Shown piece after piece: positions 9,305-19,027 of a stretch of 64,000 bases of DNA. The position numbers were made by a program, and so were the translations under genes. The notes under the pieces are model-generated. The model was given only the letters and a program-made list of their open reading frames with translations, had not been told where the DNA came from and made no database searches. The stretch is from positions 2,707,501 to 2,771,500 of the forward strand of contig NZ_CP051630.1 in NCBI RefSeq assembly GCF_012848855.1, in the 5' to 3' direction. This DNA is from Pyruvatibacter mobilis. Lineage in GTDB: Bacteria; Pseudomonadota; Alphaproteobacteria; CGMCC-115125. How positions within the stretch are numbered: the stretch's first letter is position 1; each line of letters begins with the position of its first letter.

Positions 9305-9910
9305 ATGGCCGGGCATTCCGCAGGAACCGAGATAGAGCGGCTGATCCAGCTGTTGTCGCGCCTGCCGGGGCTTGGCCCCCGCTCAGCCCGGCGCGCGGCT
9401 TTGCAGTTGCTCGGCAAGAAAGAGACGCTGATGCGGCCGCTCGCGGACGCACTGCAGGACGCCGCTGACCATGTGCTGACCTGCACCACCTGCGGCAATC
9501 TCGATACGACGGATCCCTGTTCTATCTGCGCCGATGGGCGCCGCGACAAGGGCGTGATCTGTGTGGTGGAGCAGGTGGCCGATCTCTGGGCGCTTGAGCG
9601 CGCCGGGGCCAATTCCGGCCAGTATCATGTGCTGGGCGGTACACTGTCGGCGCTGGACGGGGTGGGGCCGGACGATCTCAACATTTCGGGCCTTGTCACC
9701 CGCGTCTCCGGTAGCGATGTGCGCGAAGTCGTTCTGGCGCTGAACGCCACGGTCGATGGGCAGGCAACGGCCCATTACATTACCGACCAACTCGAAGGAT
9801 CCGGCGCCAATGTGAGCCAGGTGGCACATGGCGTGCCCGTCGGCGGTGAGCTTGATTATCTCGACGACGGCACACTGGCCGCGGCCATGAAGGCCCGCCG
9901 TCCCTTCTGA
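9305..9910 (+). CDS. recR: Recombination mediator protein RecR
   Basis: Works with RecF/RecO to load RecA on gapped DNA. The 201-residue protein contains the helix-hairpin-helix [14 protein letters not shown] near residue 19, a four-cysteine zinc finger (CTTCGN and CSIC), the Toprim domain with [12 protein letters not shown], and a C-terminal Walker-like end at ARRPF. Full length for the family. Confidence 0.97.
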   Translation: MAGHSAGTEIERLIQLLSRLPGLGPRSARRAALQLLGKKETLMRPLADALQDAADHVLTCTTCGNLDTTDPCSICADGRRDKGVICVVEQVADLWALERAGANSGQYHVLGGTLSALDGVGPDDLNISGLVTRVSGSDVREVVLALNATVDGQATAHYITDQLEGSGANVSQVAHGVPVGGELDYLDDGTLAAAMKARRPF

Positions 9911-9933
9911 CTTCTCCCGTGAAAGGCGCATGC

Positions 9934-10491
9934 ATGGCGCAGCAGTTCGACAGACTGGACGAAAGGCTGCGCGGCATGATCGCCCAGCAGCATATTTTCT
10001 TCACGGCCACAACGGTCGCGGGCGCGCGCATCAATATCTCGCCGCGAAGCACAGAGTGGTTCCGCGTCGCGGATGACAAAACGGTGCTCTATCTGGATCA
10101 AACCGGCAGCGGCAACGAGACAGCCGCACATCTGCCGAAGGACGGACGGATGACCATCATGCTCTGCTCCTTTGCCGAAACTCCGATGATCCTGCGACTG
10201 TTCGGCAAGGGCGACGTGACCCCCTATTCGCACCCCAGTTACGCAGCCTTGAGGGATACCTATTTCGATGGCACGGAACCTCCTGGCGCGCGTCAGATCG
10301 TCCGCCTACAGATTGATCTTGTCCAGACGTCCTGCGGTTACGGCGTTCCCTTTTTTACCTTTGAGGGGGAGAGGGACACACTCGACAAGTGGGCAGAGGC
10401 GCGCACGCCGGAAGACTTGAAAGCATATCGGCGCCAGAAAAATGCCCGGAGCCTGGACGGGATCGAAACATGGGCGGCAAAGGATGCCTGA
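9934..10491 (+). CDS. Pyridoxamine 5'-phosphate oxidase-fold protein
   Basis: A 185-residue member of the split-barrel flavin-binding superfamily, predicted cytosolic. The N-terminal part (ATTVAGARINISPRSTEWF, then LDQTGSGNETAAHL and GRMTIMLCSF) matches the subgroup often annotated as PNPOx-like, which binds FMN or F420. It is not the biosynthetic PdxH. The ATG at 9934 is preferred over a GTG at 9919 because GAAAGG lies 7-8 bases upstream. It follows recR by 23 bases, probably the last gene of that operon, and is closed by a strong hairpin. Substrate unknown. Confidence 0.75.
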   Translation: MAQQFDRLDERLRGMIAQQHIFFTATTVAGARINISPRSTEWFRVADDKTVLYLDQTGSGNETAAHLPKDGRMTIMLCSFAETPMILRLFGKGDVTPYSHPSYAALRDTYFDGTEPPGARQIVRLQIDLVQTSCGYGVPFFTFEGERDTLDKWAEARTPEDLKAYRRQKNARSLDGIETWAAKDA

Positions 10492-10524
10492 AAAACGGGC
10501 GGCAATCCCGAAGGATGCCGCCCG
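10491..10524 (-). terminator. Terminator between convergent PNPOx-like gene and symporter
   Basis: Stem CGGGCGGCA / TGCCGCCCG plus TCC/GGA around a CGAA loop; on the minus strand it is followed by TTTTT, making a good intrinsic terminator for the symporter operon. It may act on the plus strand too. Confidence 0.8.
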
Positions 10525-10550
10525 CTTGGCGTTTCAAGGCCGTGTGGCCG

Positions 10551-11894
10551 TCATCGGTTGTTCCAGTAGTCCCGCGTCTTGGCGAAGATCACGGGGCCGA
10601 GGATCAGCAGGCCGATCAGGTTGGGCAGGGCCATCATGGCGTTCAGCGTGTCGGCGATGAGCCAGATGAGGCCCAGATCGAAGGTAGCCCCCACCGGGAT
10701 CGCCAGGATCCACACCACGCGATAGGGCCAGATGGCGCCTGCGCCGAAGATGTACTGGATCGACCGTTCGCCGTAATAGCTCCAGCCCAGCACCGTGGTG
10801 AAAGCGAAAACCGCCAGCGCCACGGTGACAATTTCAGCCCCCAGCGGCAGCGACGCGGCAAAGCCCGCGCTGGTGAGTGCCGCGCCGGTCTCGCCCGAGG
10901 TCCACAGGCCCGAGGTGATGATGACGAGGCCTGTCATGGTGCAGACGATGATGGTGTCGATGAAGGTGCCCAGCATGGCCACATGGCCCTGTGCCACCGG
11001 ATCATCGGTCTTGGCTGCCGCATGCGCGATGGCCGCGGAGCCCAGGCCCGCCTCATTGGAGAAGACACCACGGGCCACACCGAAGCGGATGGCCGCTGCC
11101 ACCGTTGCACCGGCAAAGCCGCCGGCAGCCGCCACCGGCTCGAAGGCATACTGGAAGATGAGGGAGAAGGCCGCCGGGATCTCGGCGGCGTTGATGACCA
11201 GGATGACGATCGCCGAGCCCACATAGGCAACGATCATCAAGGGCACCAGCGCACCTGCCACATCCGCGATACGCTTGATACCGCCGATCAGCACGAGGCC
11301 GACAACGGCCATCATGATGATGCCGGTGACCAGTGGGTCGATGGAGAAACTCGAATCAAGCGCCTGCGCCACCGAGTTGGCCTGCACACCATTACCGATG
11401 CCGAAGGCGGCCACGGCTGCGAACAGGGCAAACAAGAAGGCCAGCACCTTCCCCAGCGCCGGGAATCGCTGCCCCACGCCGTCACGCAGGTAATACATCG
11501 GCCCGCCCACATGCATGCCGCGGCTGTCCACTTCGCGGTAGGAGACGGCGGCGACCGCCTCGGCATATTTGGTGGCCATGCCGATGAGGGCGATCACCCA
11601 CATGTAAAAAAGGGCGCCTGGACCGCCGAGGAAGATGGCTGTCGCGACGCCCGCGATGTTACCGGTGCCCACCGTTGCGGCGAGCGCTGTGGCCAGGGCC
11701 TTCTGGGGCTGAATATCCCCCTCCCCTAGCCGCTGCGGTGTCAGCAGCAGCGAAAAGGCATGAAACAGCTTGCGCAGCGGCATGAACAGAAGGCCCGCCA
11801 TCAGGAAAACGCCCGTGGCGGCGATCAGGACGAGCATAGGCACGCCCCAGACGATCGAATTCACGTCGCTGACAATGGATTCAAATAATTCCAT
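10551..11894 (-). CDS. Alanine/glycine:cation symporter (AGCS family)
   Basis: Sodium- or proton-coupled amino-acid importer of the inner membrane. The 447-residue protein has about ten to eleven hydrophobic helices. It carries the AGCS signature region ATVGTGNIAGVATAIFLGGP, later GVARGVFSNEAGLGSAAIAHA and FAFTTVLGWSYYGERS, all diagnostic. Starts 7 bases after the rmuC stop, so it is probably transcribed with rmuC. Substrate (alanine, glycine or D-alanine) cannot be read from sequence. Confidence 0.93.
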   Translation of the reverse strand: MELFESIVSDVNSIVWGVPMLVLIAATGVFLMAGLLFMPLRKLFHAFSLLLTPQRLGEGDIQPQKALATALAATVGTGNIAGVATAIFLGGPGALFYMWVIALIGMATKYAEAVAAVSYREVDSRGMHVGGPMYYLRDGVGQRFPALGKVLAFLFALFAAVAAFGIGNGVQANSVAQALDSSFSIDPLVTGIIMMAVVGLVLIGGIKRIADVAGALVPLMIVAYVGSAIVILVINAAEIPAAFSLIFQYAFEPVAAAGGFAGATVAAAIRFGVARGVFSNEAGLGSAAIAHAAAKTDDPVAQGHVAMLGTFIDTIIVCTMTGLVIITSGLWTSGETGAALTSAGFAASLPLGAEIVTVALAVFAFTTVLGWSYYGERSIQYIFGAGAIWPYRVVWILAIPVGATFDLGLIWLIADTLNAMMALPNLIGLLILGPVIFAKTRDYWNNR

Positions 11895-11901
11895 GGTTGA
11901 T

Positions 11902-13047
11902 TTAGTCCCCCGCTAGAAGATCGCGCTGCCCGGCGGGCGGCGCCAGTGACCCGTTCTCTTCTTCCTCGCCGATATCCAGTTCGGCGATGCGCTCCCCACG
12001 CTTGGTTATCTTATCAGTAGAAATTCCGATCTGGCGAATATCCTCCTGGGCCTGGCCGAAATGCTTGCCCAGATTGCTGACGCGGGTGTCCAGCCGGCTG
12101 ACATCATTCATCAGCTTGTCCACTTCTGCCTGAATGAGATGTGCCTGCTCACGCATCTGCGCATCCTTCAGCACCGCGCGCACCGTGTTGAGGGTCGCCA
12201 TCAGCGTGGTCGGCGACACGATCCAGACATGCGCCTTGAAGCTGGCCTCCACGGTGGCGGGGAAGTTTGCATGCAGTTCCGCGTAAACGGCCTCGGACGG
12301 CAGGAACATCAGCGCGGAATCTGCCGTCTCACCGGGAATGATGTATTTGGCCGCGATGTCCTCCACATGCTTGCGCATGGCATCGCGAAAAAGACGCATC
12401 GCCTTTGTCTTCTCATCGTCTGTCTTGGCATCGATAAGGGCGCGGTAGCTTTCCAACGGGAACTTTGAATCCACCGCGATGGCGCCGGGCGGGTTGGGCA
12501 GTTTCAGCAGGCAGTCCACCCGAGACCCGTTGCCCAGCGTCGTCTGGAAGGAGTAGGCCGAGGGCGGCAAGGCGGATGTCACGAGGTCATTGAGCTGGAT
12601 CTCGCCAAACGCACCGCGCGCCTGCTTGTTGGCGAGAATGTCCTGCAGGCCCACCATCTGGCCTGAGAGTTCGCCGATCTTTTTCTGCGCTTCGTCGATC
12701 AGCGCCAAACGCGTATGCAGGCTGGAAAGGGTTTCGCTGGTCTTCTTGGTGTTGTCTTCCAGACTGTCACCCAGACGCTTGGAGACAGAGTCCAGGCGCT
12801 CATTCAGCGTGCGCGAGAGTTCCGCTTCGCGCTTGGCCTGGGCATCGGCCATGGCGGCCAGGCGGCCGGACAGTTGCAACTGGGCATCCATCAGGCTGGT
12901 GAGCGCCTTCTGCTGCGCTTCGGCCGCCTGTGAGGCTGCCGCCGCCGCGGCACCATCATCAGCAGGGCGCCGCAGCACCAGCGCCACGATACCCGCGCCC
13001 AGCAGGGCGGCGATGAGGGCAGATGCGATGACGACCCAAGCTTCCAT
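11902..13047 (-). CDS. rmuC: DNA recombination protein RmuC
   Basis: Membrane-tethered protein of 381 residues that limits DNA inversions between short repeats and has been linked to nuclease-type functions. One N-terminal helix (about 4-25) is followed by a long Ala/Gln/Glu-rich coiled coil (about 35-150). The RmuC domain follows, with GAFGEIQL, VDSKFPLESY, ALMFLPSEAVYAE and SPTTLMATL. ATG at 13047 (MEAWVVIASAL) was chosen because the helix begins there; an upstream in-frame start adds a second hydrophobic stretch without a ribosome site. Confidence 0.93.
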   Translation of the reverse strand: MEAWVVIASALIAALLGAGIVALVLRRPADDGAAAAAASQAAEAQQKALTSLMDAQLQLSGRLAAMADAQAKREAELSRTLNERLDSVSKRLGDSLEDNTKKTSETLSSLHTRLALIDEAQKKIGELSGQMVGLQDILANKQARGAFGEIQLNDLVTSALPPSAYSFQTTLGNGSRVDCLLKLPNPPGAIAVDSKFPLESYRALIDAKTDDEKTKAMRLFRDAMRKHVEDIAAKYIIPGETADSALMFLPSEAVYAELHANFPATVEASFKAHVWIVSPTTLMATLNTVRAVLKDAQMREQAHLIQAEVDKLMNDVSRLDTRVSNLGKHFGQAQEDIRQIGISTDKITKRGERIAELDIGEEEENGSLAPPAGQRDLLAGD

Positions 13048-13118
13048 CCCGGCGTATATCCTTACAAAACAAGGGAGAATCGCTCCCACGGGGGCCAAGT
13101 ATAGCCCCACCTCCTCAG

Positions 13119-13147
13119 TTGACGCGCCCCGCCCGCTCGCTTATCTG
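13119..13147 (+). promoter_or_regulatory. Near-consensus promoter immediately upstream of def
   Basis: TTGACG (13119-13124), exactly 17 bases, then TATCTG (13142-13147). The expected transcription start (13154-13155) coincides with the ATG of def at 13155, and no Shine-Dalgarno lies between, which suggests a leaderless mRNA. Confidence 0.6.
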
Positions 13148-13154
13148 ACGCCCC

Positions 13155-13673
13155 ATGGCAATACGCGAAATACTCACAGCCCCGGACCCGCGCCTCAAGC
13201 AGGTCTCCGACCCCATCGAGAAGGTGGATGACGAGATCCGCGCGCTGATGGACGACATGCTCGAGACCATGTATGCGGCGCCCGGCATCGGGCTTGCCGC
13301 CATCCAGATCGGCGTGCCCAAGCGGGTGATCGTGATTGATCTCGCCCATGAGGGCGAGGAGCCCCGGCCGATGTATTTCGCCAATCCGGAAATCATCGAG
13401 AAGGCCGACGACACAGCTCCCTATGAAGAGGGCTGCCTGTCGGTGCCTGACCTTTATGAAGAGGTGGAGCGGCCCGCTACCTGCCGGGTGCGGTTTCTCG
13501 ACTACCAGAACGAGCTGCGCGAGATGGACTGCGAGGGGCTTCTGGCCACCTGCATCCAGCACGAGATGGACCATCTCGAAGGCGTGCTGTTCATCGACCA
13601 TCTGTCGCGCCTCAAGCGGCAGATGATGCTCAAGAAGCTTCAGAAGGCGAAGAAGCTCGCCCAGCCGGCGTAA
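13155..13673 (+). CDS. def: Peptide deformylase
   Basis: Removes the N-formyl group from nascent proteins using Fe2+/Zn2+. All three catalytic motifs are intact in the 172-residue protein: GIGLAA (44-49), EGCLS (92-96, metal Cys) and QHEMDH (135-140, two metal His and catalytic Glu). Followed by fmt, which adds the formyl group to the initiator tRNA; the two functions are commonly co-transcribed. It appears to lack an untranslated leader. Confidence 0.97.
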   Translation: MAIREILTAPDPRLKQVSDPIEKVDDEIRALMDDMLETMYAAPGIGLAAIQIGVPKRVIVIDLAHEGEEPRPMYFANPEIIEKADDTAPYEEGCLSVPDLYEEVERPATCRVRFLDYQNELREMDCEGLLATCIQHEMDHLEGVLFIDHLSRLKRQMMLKKLQKAKKLAQPA

Positions 13674-13696
13674 GCCTGGCCTGTCTTTGGGGGATC

Positions 13697-14635
13697 ATGC
13701 CGATGACCCTGCGCCTTGCCTTCATGGGCACGCCGGACTTTTCCGTTCCCGCCCTAGCCGAGCTCATTGCCGCCGGTCATGACGTGGTGGCCGTCTATTC
13801 GCAGCCGCCGCGCAAGGCGGGCCGCGGTATGGCCGAAACGCCGTCGCCGGTACACGCGTTTGCCGAGGCGCAGGGCATCGAGGTACGCACGCCGGAAAAG
13901 CTGCGGGATGCCGCCGCGCAAGAGGCTTTCCGGGCGCTTGATCTGGATGCAGCAATCGTTGCCGCTTATGGGTTGATCCTGCCCCAGCCCATCCTTGATG
14001 CACCCCGCCTCGGCTGCCTTAACATCCATGCGTCCCTGCTGCCGCGCTGGCGCGGGGCGGCCCCCATCCAGCGCGCCATCATGGCAGGGGATAGCGAGAC
14101 AGGCGTTGCCATCATGCAGATGGAGAAGGGCCTCGATACGGGCCCCGTGCTGCTGATGGAGCGCACGCCCATCGGCACACAGGAAACCGCCGGTGAACTG
14201 CATGACCGCCTGTCTACGATCGGTGCCGGGCTGATGGTGCGGGCGCTGGCAGCGCTTGAGCGCGACAGCCTGGAAGTAACACCGCAGCCCGAAGACGGGG
14301 TTACCTATGCGGACAAGATCGACAAGGCCGAAGCCCACATAGACTGGACACGTCCGGCCCATGAGCTCGACTGCCACATCCGCGGCCTCTCCCCCTTCCC
14401 CGGTGCGTGGTGTGAGGTGGGGAAAGACGGCAAGCGCCAGCGGGTGAAGGTGTTGCGGGCGGTGCCCGTTGACGGGTCCGGCACTCCTGGTGCGGCGCTG
14501 GATGATGCCCTGACCATCGCCTGCGGTGACGGGGCGCTGCGTCTTACGCAGGTCCAGCGCGCCGGCAAGGGTGTTCAGCAGGCGGAGGAGTTCCTGCGCG
14601 GCTTTCCGGTCGCAGCAGGCACTGTCCTCACGTGA
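13697..14635 (+). CDS. fmt: Methionyl-tRNA formyltransferase
   Basis: Formylates Met-tRNA(fMet) with 10-formyl-THF. The 312-residue protein shows [12 protein letters not shown] at the N-terminus, [18 protein letters not shown] in the catalytic region, and a C-terminal OB-like domain. MPMTL gives two possible ATGs (13697 or 13703). The stop overlaps the truA GTG by four bases. Confidence 0.97.
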   Translation: MPMTLRLAFMGTPDFSVPALAELIAAGHDVVAVYSQPPRKAGRGMAETPSPVHAFAEAQGIEVRTPEKLRDAAAQEAFRALDLDAAIVAAYGLILPQPILDAPRLGCLNIHASLLPRWRGAAPIQRAIMAGDSETGVAIMQMEKGLDTGPVLLMERTPIGTQETAGELHDRLSTIGAGLMVRALAALERDSLEVTPQPEDGVTYADKIDKAEAHIDWTRPAHELDCHIRGLSPFPGAWCEVGKDGKRQRVKVLRAVPVDGSGTPGAALDDALTIACGDGALRLTQVQRAGKGVQQAEEFLRGFPVAAGTVLT

Positions 14636-15396
14636 CCACGCGCTACAAGCTTACTATCGAGTATTTCGGCGCCCCTTTTGTCGGCTGGCAGGAGCAGGCA
14701 AACGGGCGCGGCGTGCAGCAGGTCATCGCCGAGGCCATCCATGCCTTTTGCGGCGAGAGGGTGCAGGTGTTCGGCGCGGGCCGGACGGATGCAGGCGTGC
14801 ACGCAACCGGCCAGGTGGCGCATGTGGACATCGCGCGCGACACCGATGCCAACACGGTGCGCGAGGCGGTAAACCACCATCTGAAGCCAGATCCCATTGC
14901 CATCATGGCGGCGGAAGATGTATCCGCTGATTTCGACGCGCGGTTCTCGGCCACCAAACGGCATTATCTCTACCGGATCATCAACCGGCGCGCGCCGCTG
15001 ACCGTTGAGCGCGGTCGGGCCTGGCAGGTCGCCGTACCGTTGGATGCTACAGCCATGCACGACGCAGCACAGGTGCTGGTGGGCCGCCATGACTTCACGA
15101 CTTTCCGTGCAGCCCAGTGCCAGGCGGCGTCACCGGTGAAGACGCTAGATGCGCTGGACGTGGCACGTGACGGCGACCTCATTACCATCCGGGCGCGGGC
15201 GCGCTCCTTCCTGCACAACCAGATCCGCTCCTTCGCCGGCACGCTCAAAGCTGTGGGTGAGGGACGGATGACCGCACAGGACGTGAAGGACGCGCTGGAA
15301 GCATGTGACCGGGCCCTATGCGGGGCGGTGGCGCCACCGGACGGGCTTTATCTCACACGCGTGGATTACAAGGGGCCGGCTGGCAATGATGCCTAG
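14632..15396 (+). CDS. truA: tRNA pseudouridine(38-40) synthase
   Basis: Isomerises uridines 38-40 in the anticodon arm. The 254-residue protein contains the catalytic-Asp motif [22 protein letters not shown] and the C-terminal [13 protein letters not shown]. The GTG start at 14632 lies inside the fmt stop (GTGA). It ends convergently with murI; the two stops share two bases. Confidence 0.96.
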   Translation: MTTRYKLTIEYFGAPFVGWQEQANGRGVQQVIAEAIHAFCGERVQVFGAGRTDAGVHATGQVAHVDIARDTDANTVREAVNHHLKPDPIAIMAAEDVSADFDARFSATKRHYLYRIINRRAPLTVERGRAWQVAVPLDATAMHDAAQVLVGRHDFTTFRAAQCQAASPVKTLDALDVARDGDLITIRARARSFLHNQIRSFAGTLKAVGEGRMTAQDVKDALEACDRALCGAVAPPDGLYLTRVDYKGPAGNDA

Positions 15397-16202
15397 AGGT
15401 CAATGATCTCGATCTCGCCCTCATTGATCGGCTGGCCGAAGAAAATCTGCCCGACGCGGGCAAAACGCTCCGGTCCGTCGGTGGCGAGAAACCGGACTGT
15501 GCCGTCCCTGCCTTCGGGGGCCGCTTGGTCACCGAGAACCCTGGCAACGGCCTGGGCCGTGGTCGTGGCTGAGTCCACCAGCGTCACACCGTCCGGAAGT
15601 TCGGCGCGAATGGCGTCGGCCAGCACCGGGAAGTGCGTGCAGCCGAGCACCAGCGTGTCCGGGTGGTTTGTGCCCGCAAAGAGTGGAGCCAGATAGGCGC
15701 GGGCCGCCTCCCGGGTGGGGGCTGTATCGGTCCAGCCTTCTTCGGCGAGGGCAACGAAGACGGTTGCCGGGGTTTGCACCACCGCAGCGTCAGGTGCCCT
15801 GGCCTGAATGGCGCGGGGATAGGCCCCGCCGCGCACGGTGCCTTCTGTCGCAATGACAGCGATATGCCTGCCGCTGCTGGCCGCAATGGCCGCCTCAGCC
15901 CCCGGCTCCACCACCCCGATGACGGGAACGGGAGCAAACTTCTCAGCAAGCACGGGCGTGCCGACGGCGCTTGCGGTGTTGCAGGCAATCACCAGGAGCT
16001 TGATGTCGCGGGCGATCAGCGCGTTGGCGGCCTGGGTGGCATAGCGGACCACCGTCTCAGCGCTCTTGGTGCCATAGGGCAGCCGCGCGGTGTCACCCAG
16101 ATAGATCAGGTCTTCGCCGGGGAGCAGATCATGGATCGCGCGCAGCACGGTGATGCCGCCGACGCCGCTGTCGAACACGCCGATGGGTCGCGGATCACTC
16201 AT
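15393..16202 (-). CDS. murI: Glutamate racemase
   Basis: Makes D-glutamate for peptidoglycan. The 269-residue protein starts [16 protein letters not shown] (active-site Asp/Ser loop), with both catalytic cysteines in place: ACNTAS and LGCTHFP. ATG at 16202 overlaps the TGA of the upstream membrane-protein gene by four bases. It is the last gene of a minus-strand run that also makes diaminopimelate precursors, so two peptidoglycan amino-acid routes appear co-expressed. Confidence 0.96.
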   Translation of the reverse strand: MSDPRPIGVFDSGVGGITVLRAIHDLLPGEDLIYLGDTARLPYGTKSAETVVRYATQAANALIARDIKLLVIACNTASAVGTPVLAEKFAPVPVIGVVEPGAEAAIAASSGRHIAVIATEGTVRGGAYPRAIQARAPDAAVVQTPATVFVALAEEGWTDTAPTREAARAYLAPLFAGTNHPDTLVLGCTHFPVLADAIRAELPDGVTLVDSATTTAQAVARVLGDQAAPEGRDGTVRFLATDGPERFARVGQIFFGQPINEGEIEIIDL

Positions 16203-16807
16203 CCCGCCGGTTGCCCGACAATGAGAGCGGCCACGCCGAGGCTGATGAACAGGCCAAGCAGGATATCCAGCACCACGAAGCCCGCCGCCGTCAGGCCCGG
16301 TGCGCCCAGCACATCGGTCGCCAGCGTCCAGCGAAACCAGAGCACGGCAAGCAGGATCATGAAGTTGATGGCAAGCACGATGCCCGGTGGGAAGACGCCG
16401 AGCGCAAACAGCAGATAGGGCGGCAGCACGGCAAGCACTATGGCGAGTGACGTCCAGTTGTAGACAATGACATATCCGGCGAAGCGCTTGGCGAGCCCGA
16501 ATTGCGGTGCCAGCGCAAACATGGCCAGCGGATAAGCCCCCCACGCAATGACGCTGGCGATGAGTTCGGTCACCATCATCACCGTCGCACTCGGGATCTC
16601 GGCGACGGGCGCTTCGGACATGGACAGGGCCAGACGGCGCTCGGCCAGCACCAAAATCATCTGGAGCGGCGCAATATAGAGGAATGCGCCGAAAGAGCGC
16701 CAGAAACTGTCCGCCGACAGATCAAAGAAACGGTCGGCATTCGGGTCCCGCCGCACAATGGCGATGGCACCCTCGACCGCGCTCTGTGCCTCGGCCCATC
16801 TCGGCAT
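16199..16807 (-). CDS. Integral membrane protein of unknown function
   Basis: 202 residues with about five hydrophobic helices (roughly 38-55, 75-97, 103-125, 128-150 and 172-195), so an inner-membrane protein. The N-terminal 35 residues are cytosolic and charged, ending with FWRSFGAFLYIAPLQ. The overall shape resembles Yip1-like membrane proteins, but I do not recognise a specific family. It sits 2 bases after the dapE stop and overlaps murI by 4, so all three genes are translated from one message; that suggests, but does not prove, a cell-envelope role. Confidence 0.7.
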   Translation of the reverse strand: MPRWAEAQSAVEGAIAIVRRDPNADRFFDLSADSFWRSFGAFLYIAPLQMILVLAERRLALSMSEAPVAEIPSATVMMVTELIASVIAWGAYPLAMFALAPQFGLAKRFAGYVIVYNWTSLAIVLAVLPPYLLFALGVFPPGIVLAINFMILLAVLWFRWTLATDVLGAPGLTAAGFVVLDILLGLFISLGVAALIVGQPAG

Positions 16808-16809
16808 TG

Positions 16810-18018
16810 TCAGCCCCTGCTCTGCTTCTCCGCGGCGAATGCGGCCGCCTCGGCAAAGTAGCCGTCAATCAGCCGGTGATAAATGGCCGTGAGCTGTTCC
16901 ACGTCCTGCGCGGGTACACGCTCGTCCACCTTGTGCATGGTCTCGCCGACAAGGCCGAATTCCAGCACCGGGCAATGGTTCTTGATGAAACGGGCATCGG
17001 ACGTGCCGCCGGTGGTGGACAATTCCGGCGCGCGGCCCAGCACATATTCCACAGAGCGGGCGACAAGGTCCACGAACGGCCCCGGCTGGGTGACGAAGCT
17101 TTCGCCGGAGATCTTCGCGCTCACCGTCAGCGTTGCATCGCGCTTGGCGGCAACAGCAGAGACGGTGTTCTTGACCAGGTCAATGAGGCTCTGGCCCGTA
17201 TGCCGGTCGTTGAAGCGGATATTGATGCGGGCGCGGGCCGTGGCGGGAATGACATTGGTGGCCTCGTTCGCAACGTCCACCGTGGTGATCTCGAGGTTGG
17301 AGGGCTGGAAATGCTCCGTGCCCTGATCGAGCTCCAACGCATCAAGTGCTGCCAGCGCAGCCACAAGATGCGGCACCGGATTGTCAGCCAGGTGCGGATA
17401 GGCCACGTGCCCCTGCTTGCCCTGGGCCGTGATGACCATGTTGACGCTGCCGCGGCGGCCGATCTTGATCATCTCGCCCAGCTCATGCGGGTTGGTGGGT
17501 TCGCCTACCACGCAATGGTCAATCTGTTCGTTGTGCCGGTCGAGCCAGTCCAGCATCTTGACCGTGCCGTTGACCGCAGGGCCTTCCTCGTCGCCGGTGA
17601 TGAGGAAGCTGATGGACCCCGCCTCGGTGCCCTGGGCCTTGATATAGGCAGCCGCCGCCGCAGCGAATGCAGCGATCGAGCCTTTCATGTCCGCAGCACC
17701 GCGGCCCCAGATCACGCCATCCTTCACCGTGCCCTCGAAAGGGCCGACCTGCCACTCACTGGCATTGCCGGGCGGTACCACGTCCGTGTGGCCGGCAAAG
17801 CAAAGGTTCGGGGCCGCTGTGCCGATGCGGGCATACAGGTTGTCCACCCGGTCCTCGCCCGGCTCCTCGAAAGGCAAGCGGTGACAGGTGAAGCCCAGCG
17901 CCGTGAGCCGTTCTTCCAGGAGATCAAGCGCACCGCCTTCTGCCGGGGTGACGCTGGGACAGCGGATCAGCTCGGCAGCAAAGGCAACGGGATCAATCGG
18001 CAGGGATTTATCGGTCAC
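16810..18018 (-). CDS. dapE: Succinyl-diaminopimelate desuccinylase
   Basis: Releases succinate from N-succinyl-L,L-DAP in lysine and peptidoglycan synthesis. M20 metallopeptidase fold of 402 residues, with di-zinc ligands in AGHTDVVPPG and GRGAADMKGS and the catalytic pair in ITGDEEG; GTSDAR near the C-terminus is the substrate loop. Lies 12 bases after dapD, the enzyme that produces the succinylated intermediate two steps earlier. Confidence 0.96.
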   Translation of the reverse strand: MTDKSLPIDPVAFAAELIRCPSVTPAEGGALDLLEERLTALGFTCHRLPFEEPGEDRVDNLYARIGTAAPNLCFAGHTDVVPPGNASEWQVGPFEGTVKDGVIWGRGAADMKGSIAAFAAAAAAYIKAQGTEAGSISFLITGDEEGPAVNGTVKMLDWLDRHNEQIDHCVVGEPTNPHELGEMIKIGRRGSVNMVITAQGKQGHVAYPHLADNPVPHLVAALAALDALELDQGTEHFQPSNLEITTVDVANEATNVIPATARARINIRFNDRHTGQSLIDLVKNTVSAVAAKRDATLTVSAKISGESFVTQPGPFVDLVARSVEYVLGRAPELSTTGGTSDARFIKNHCPVLEFGLVGETMHKVDERVPAQDVEQLTAIYHRLIDGYFAEAAAFAAEKQSRG

Positions 18019-18030
18019 GGGCGGCTCAGG

Positions 18031-18876
18031 TCAGTCACGCAGCAATTCATTGATGGATGTCTTTGAGCGGGTCTGGGCGTCCACGCGCTTGACGATGACG
18101 GCGCAGGCCAGGCTCGGGCCGGGAGTTCCGTCCGGCAGCAGCTTGCCGGGCAGCGCGCCGGGCACGACCACCGAATAGGCCGGCACTTCACCCATAAAGA
18201 TCTCGCCCGTCGTGCGGTCGACGATCTTGGTGGACTGGCCGAGGAAGACGCCCATGGAGAGCACCGAGCCCTCACGCACGATCACGCCTTCGGCCACTTC
18301 CGAGCGGGCACCGATGAAGCAATTGTCCTCAATCACCACCGGGTTGGCCTGCAGCGGCTCCAGTACGCCGCCAATGCCGGCGCCACCGGAGATGTGCACG
18401 TTCTTGCCGATTTGGGCGCAGGAGCCGACGGTGGCCCAGGTGTCCACCATGGTGCCCTCATCCACATAGGCGCCAAGATTGACGAAGGATGGCATCAGCA
18501 CCACGCCCGGCGCGATATAGGCAGACTTGCGGACCACGCAGTTGGGCACGGCACGGAAACTGGCCGCGCGCCACTGATTCTCGCCCCAGCCCTCAAACTT
18601 GCTGGGCACCTTGTCCCACCAGGTGGTGTTGGCACCGGGACCACCCTCAATGGGGGCCATGTCGTTGAGGCGGAAGGACAGAAGCACGGCCTTCTTGGCC
18701 CACTGGTTGACGGTCCAGTCGTCGCCCTGCTTTTCCGCCACGCGCAGCTTGCCGCTGTCGAGCGCATTGAGCGCGTCGTCCACCGCCTCGCGCACCTCGC
18801 CGGTGGTGGAAGTTGTCACGCTGTCGCGATTGTCGAAGGCGGTTTCGATGGTGGCAGCAAGATCGGCGAAGCTCAT
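18031..18876 (-). CDS. dapD: Tetrahydrodipicolinate N-succinyltransferase
   Basis: Transfers succinyl from succinyl-CoA to tetrahydrodipicolinate. The 281-residue protein has an N-terminal helical domain and then a left-handed beta-helix of hexapeptide repeats (about 110-240, for instance [19 protein letters not shown]). Family motifs include [24 protein letters not shown] and [12 protein letters not shown]. First gene of dapD-dapE-membrane protein-murI; the 151-base gap upstream should hold its promoter. Confidence 0.97.
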   Translation of the reverse strand: MSFADLAATIETAFDNRDSVTTSTTGEVREAVDDALNALDSGKLRVAEKQGDDWTVNQWAKKAVLLSFRLNDMAPIEGGPGANTTWWDKVPSKFEGWGENQWRAASFRAVPNCVVRKSAYIAPGVVLMPSFVNLGAYVDEGTMVDTWATVGSCAQIGKNVHISGGAGIGGVLEPLQANPVVIEDNCFIGARSEVAEGVIVREGSVLSMGVFLGQSTKIVDRTTGEIFMGEVPAYSVVVPGALPGKLLPDGTPGPSLACAVIVKRVDAQTRSKTSINELLRD

Positions 18877-19027
18877 ATCTGTCTCTGTCGGCTCGTCTTT
18901 TGAGGGAAGGTCATAAGAGGTGGCCGCACGATAGCCACAGGCCCCCTACAGTCAACCTGAATGGGCGTTCCGGCCGGCTCACCTGGCCATTTGGCACTCT
19001 TTTGTGCCTCCGTGGGGGTCGTCAGGC

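Noticed and set aside
18990-19010. GGCAC-TCTTTT-GTGCC hairpin after the HAD nucleotidase
   Set aside because: 5-bp stem without a clear U-tract on the relevant strand; too weak to list as a terminator.
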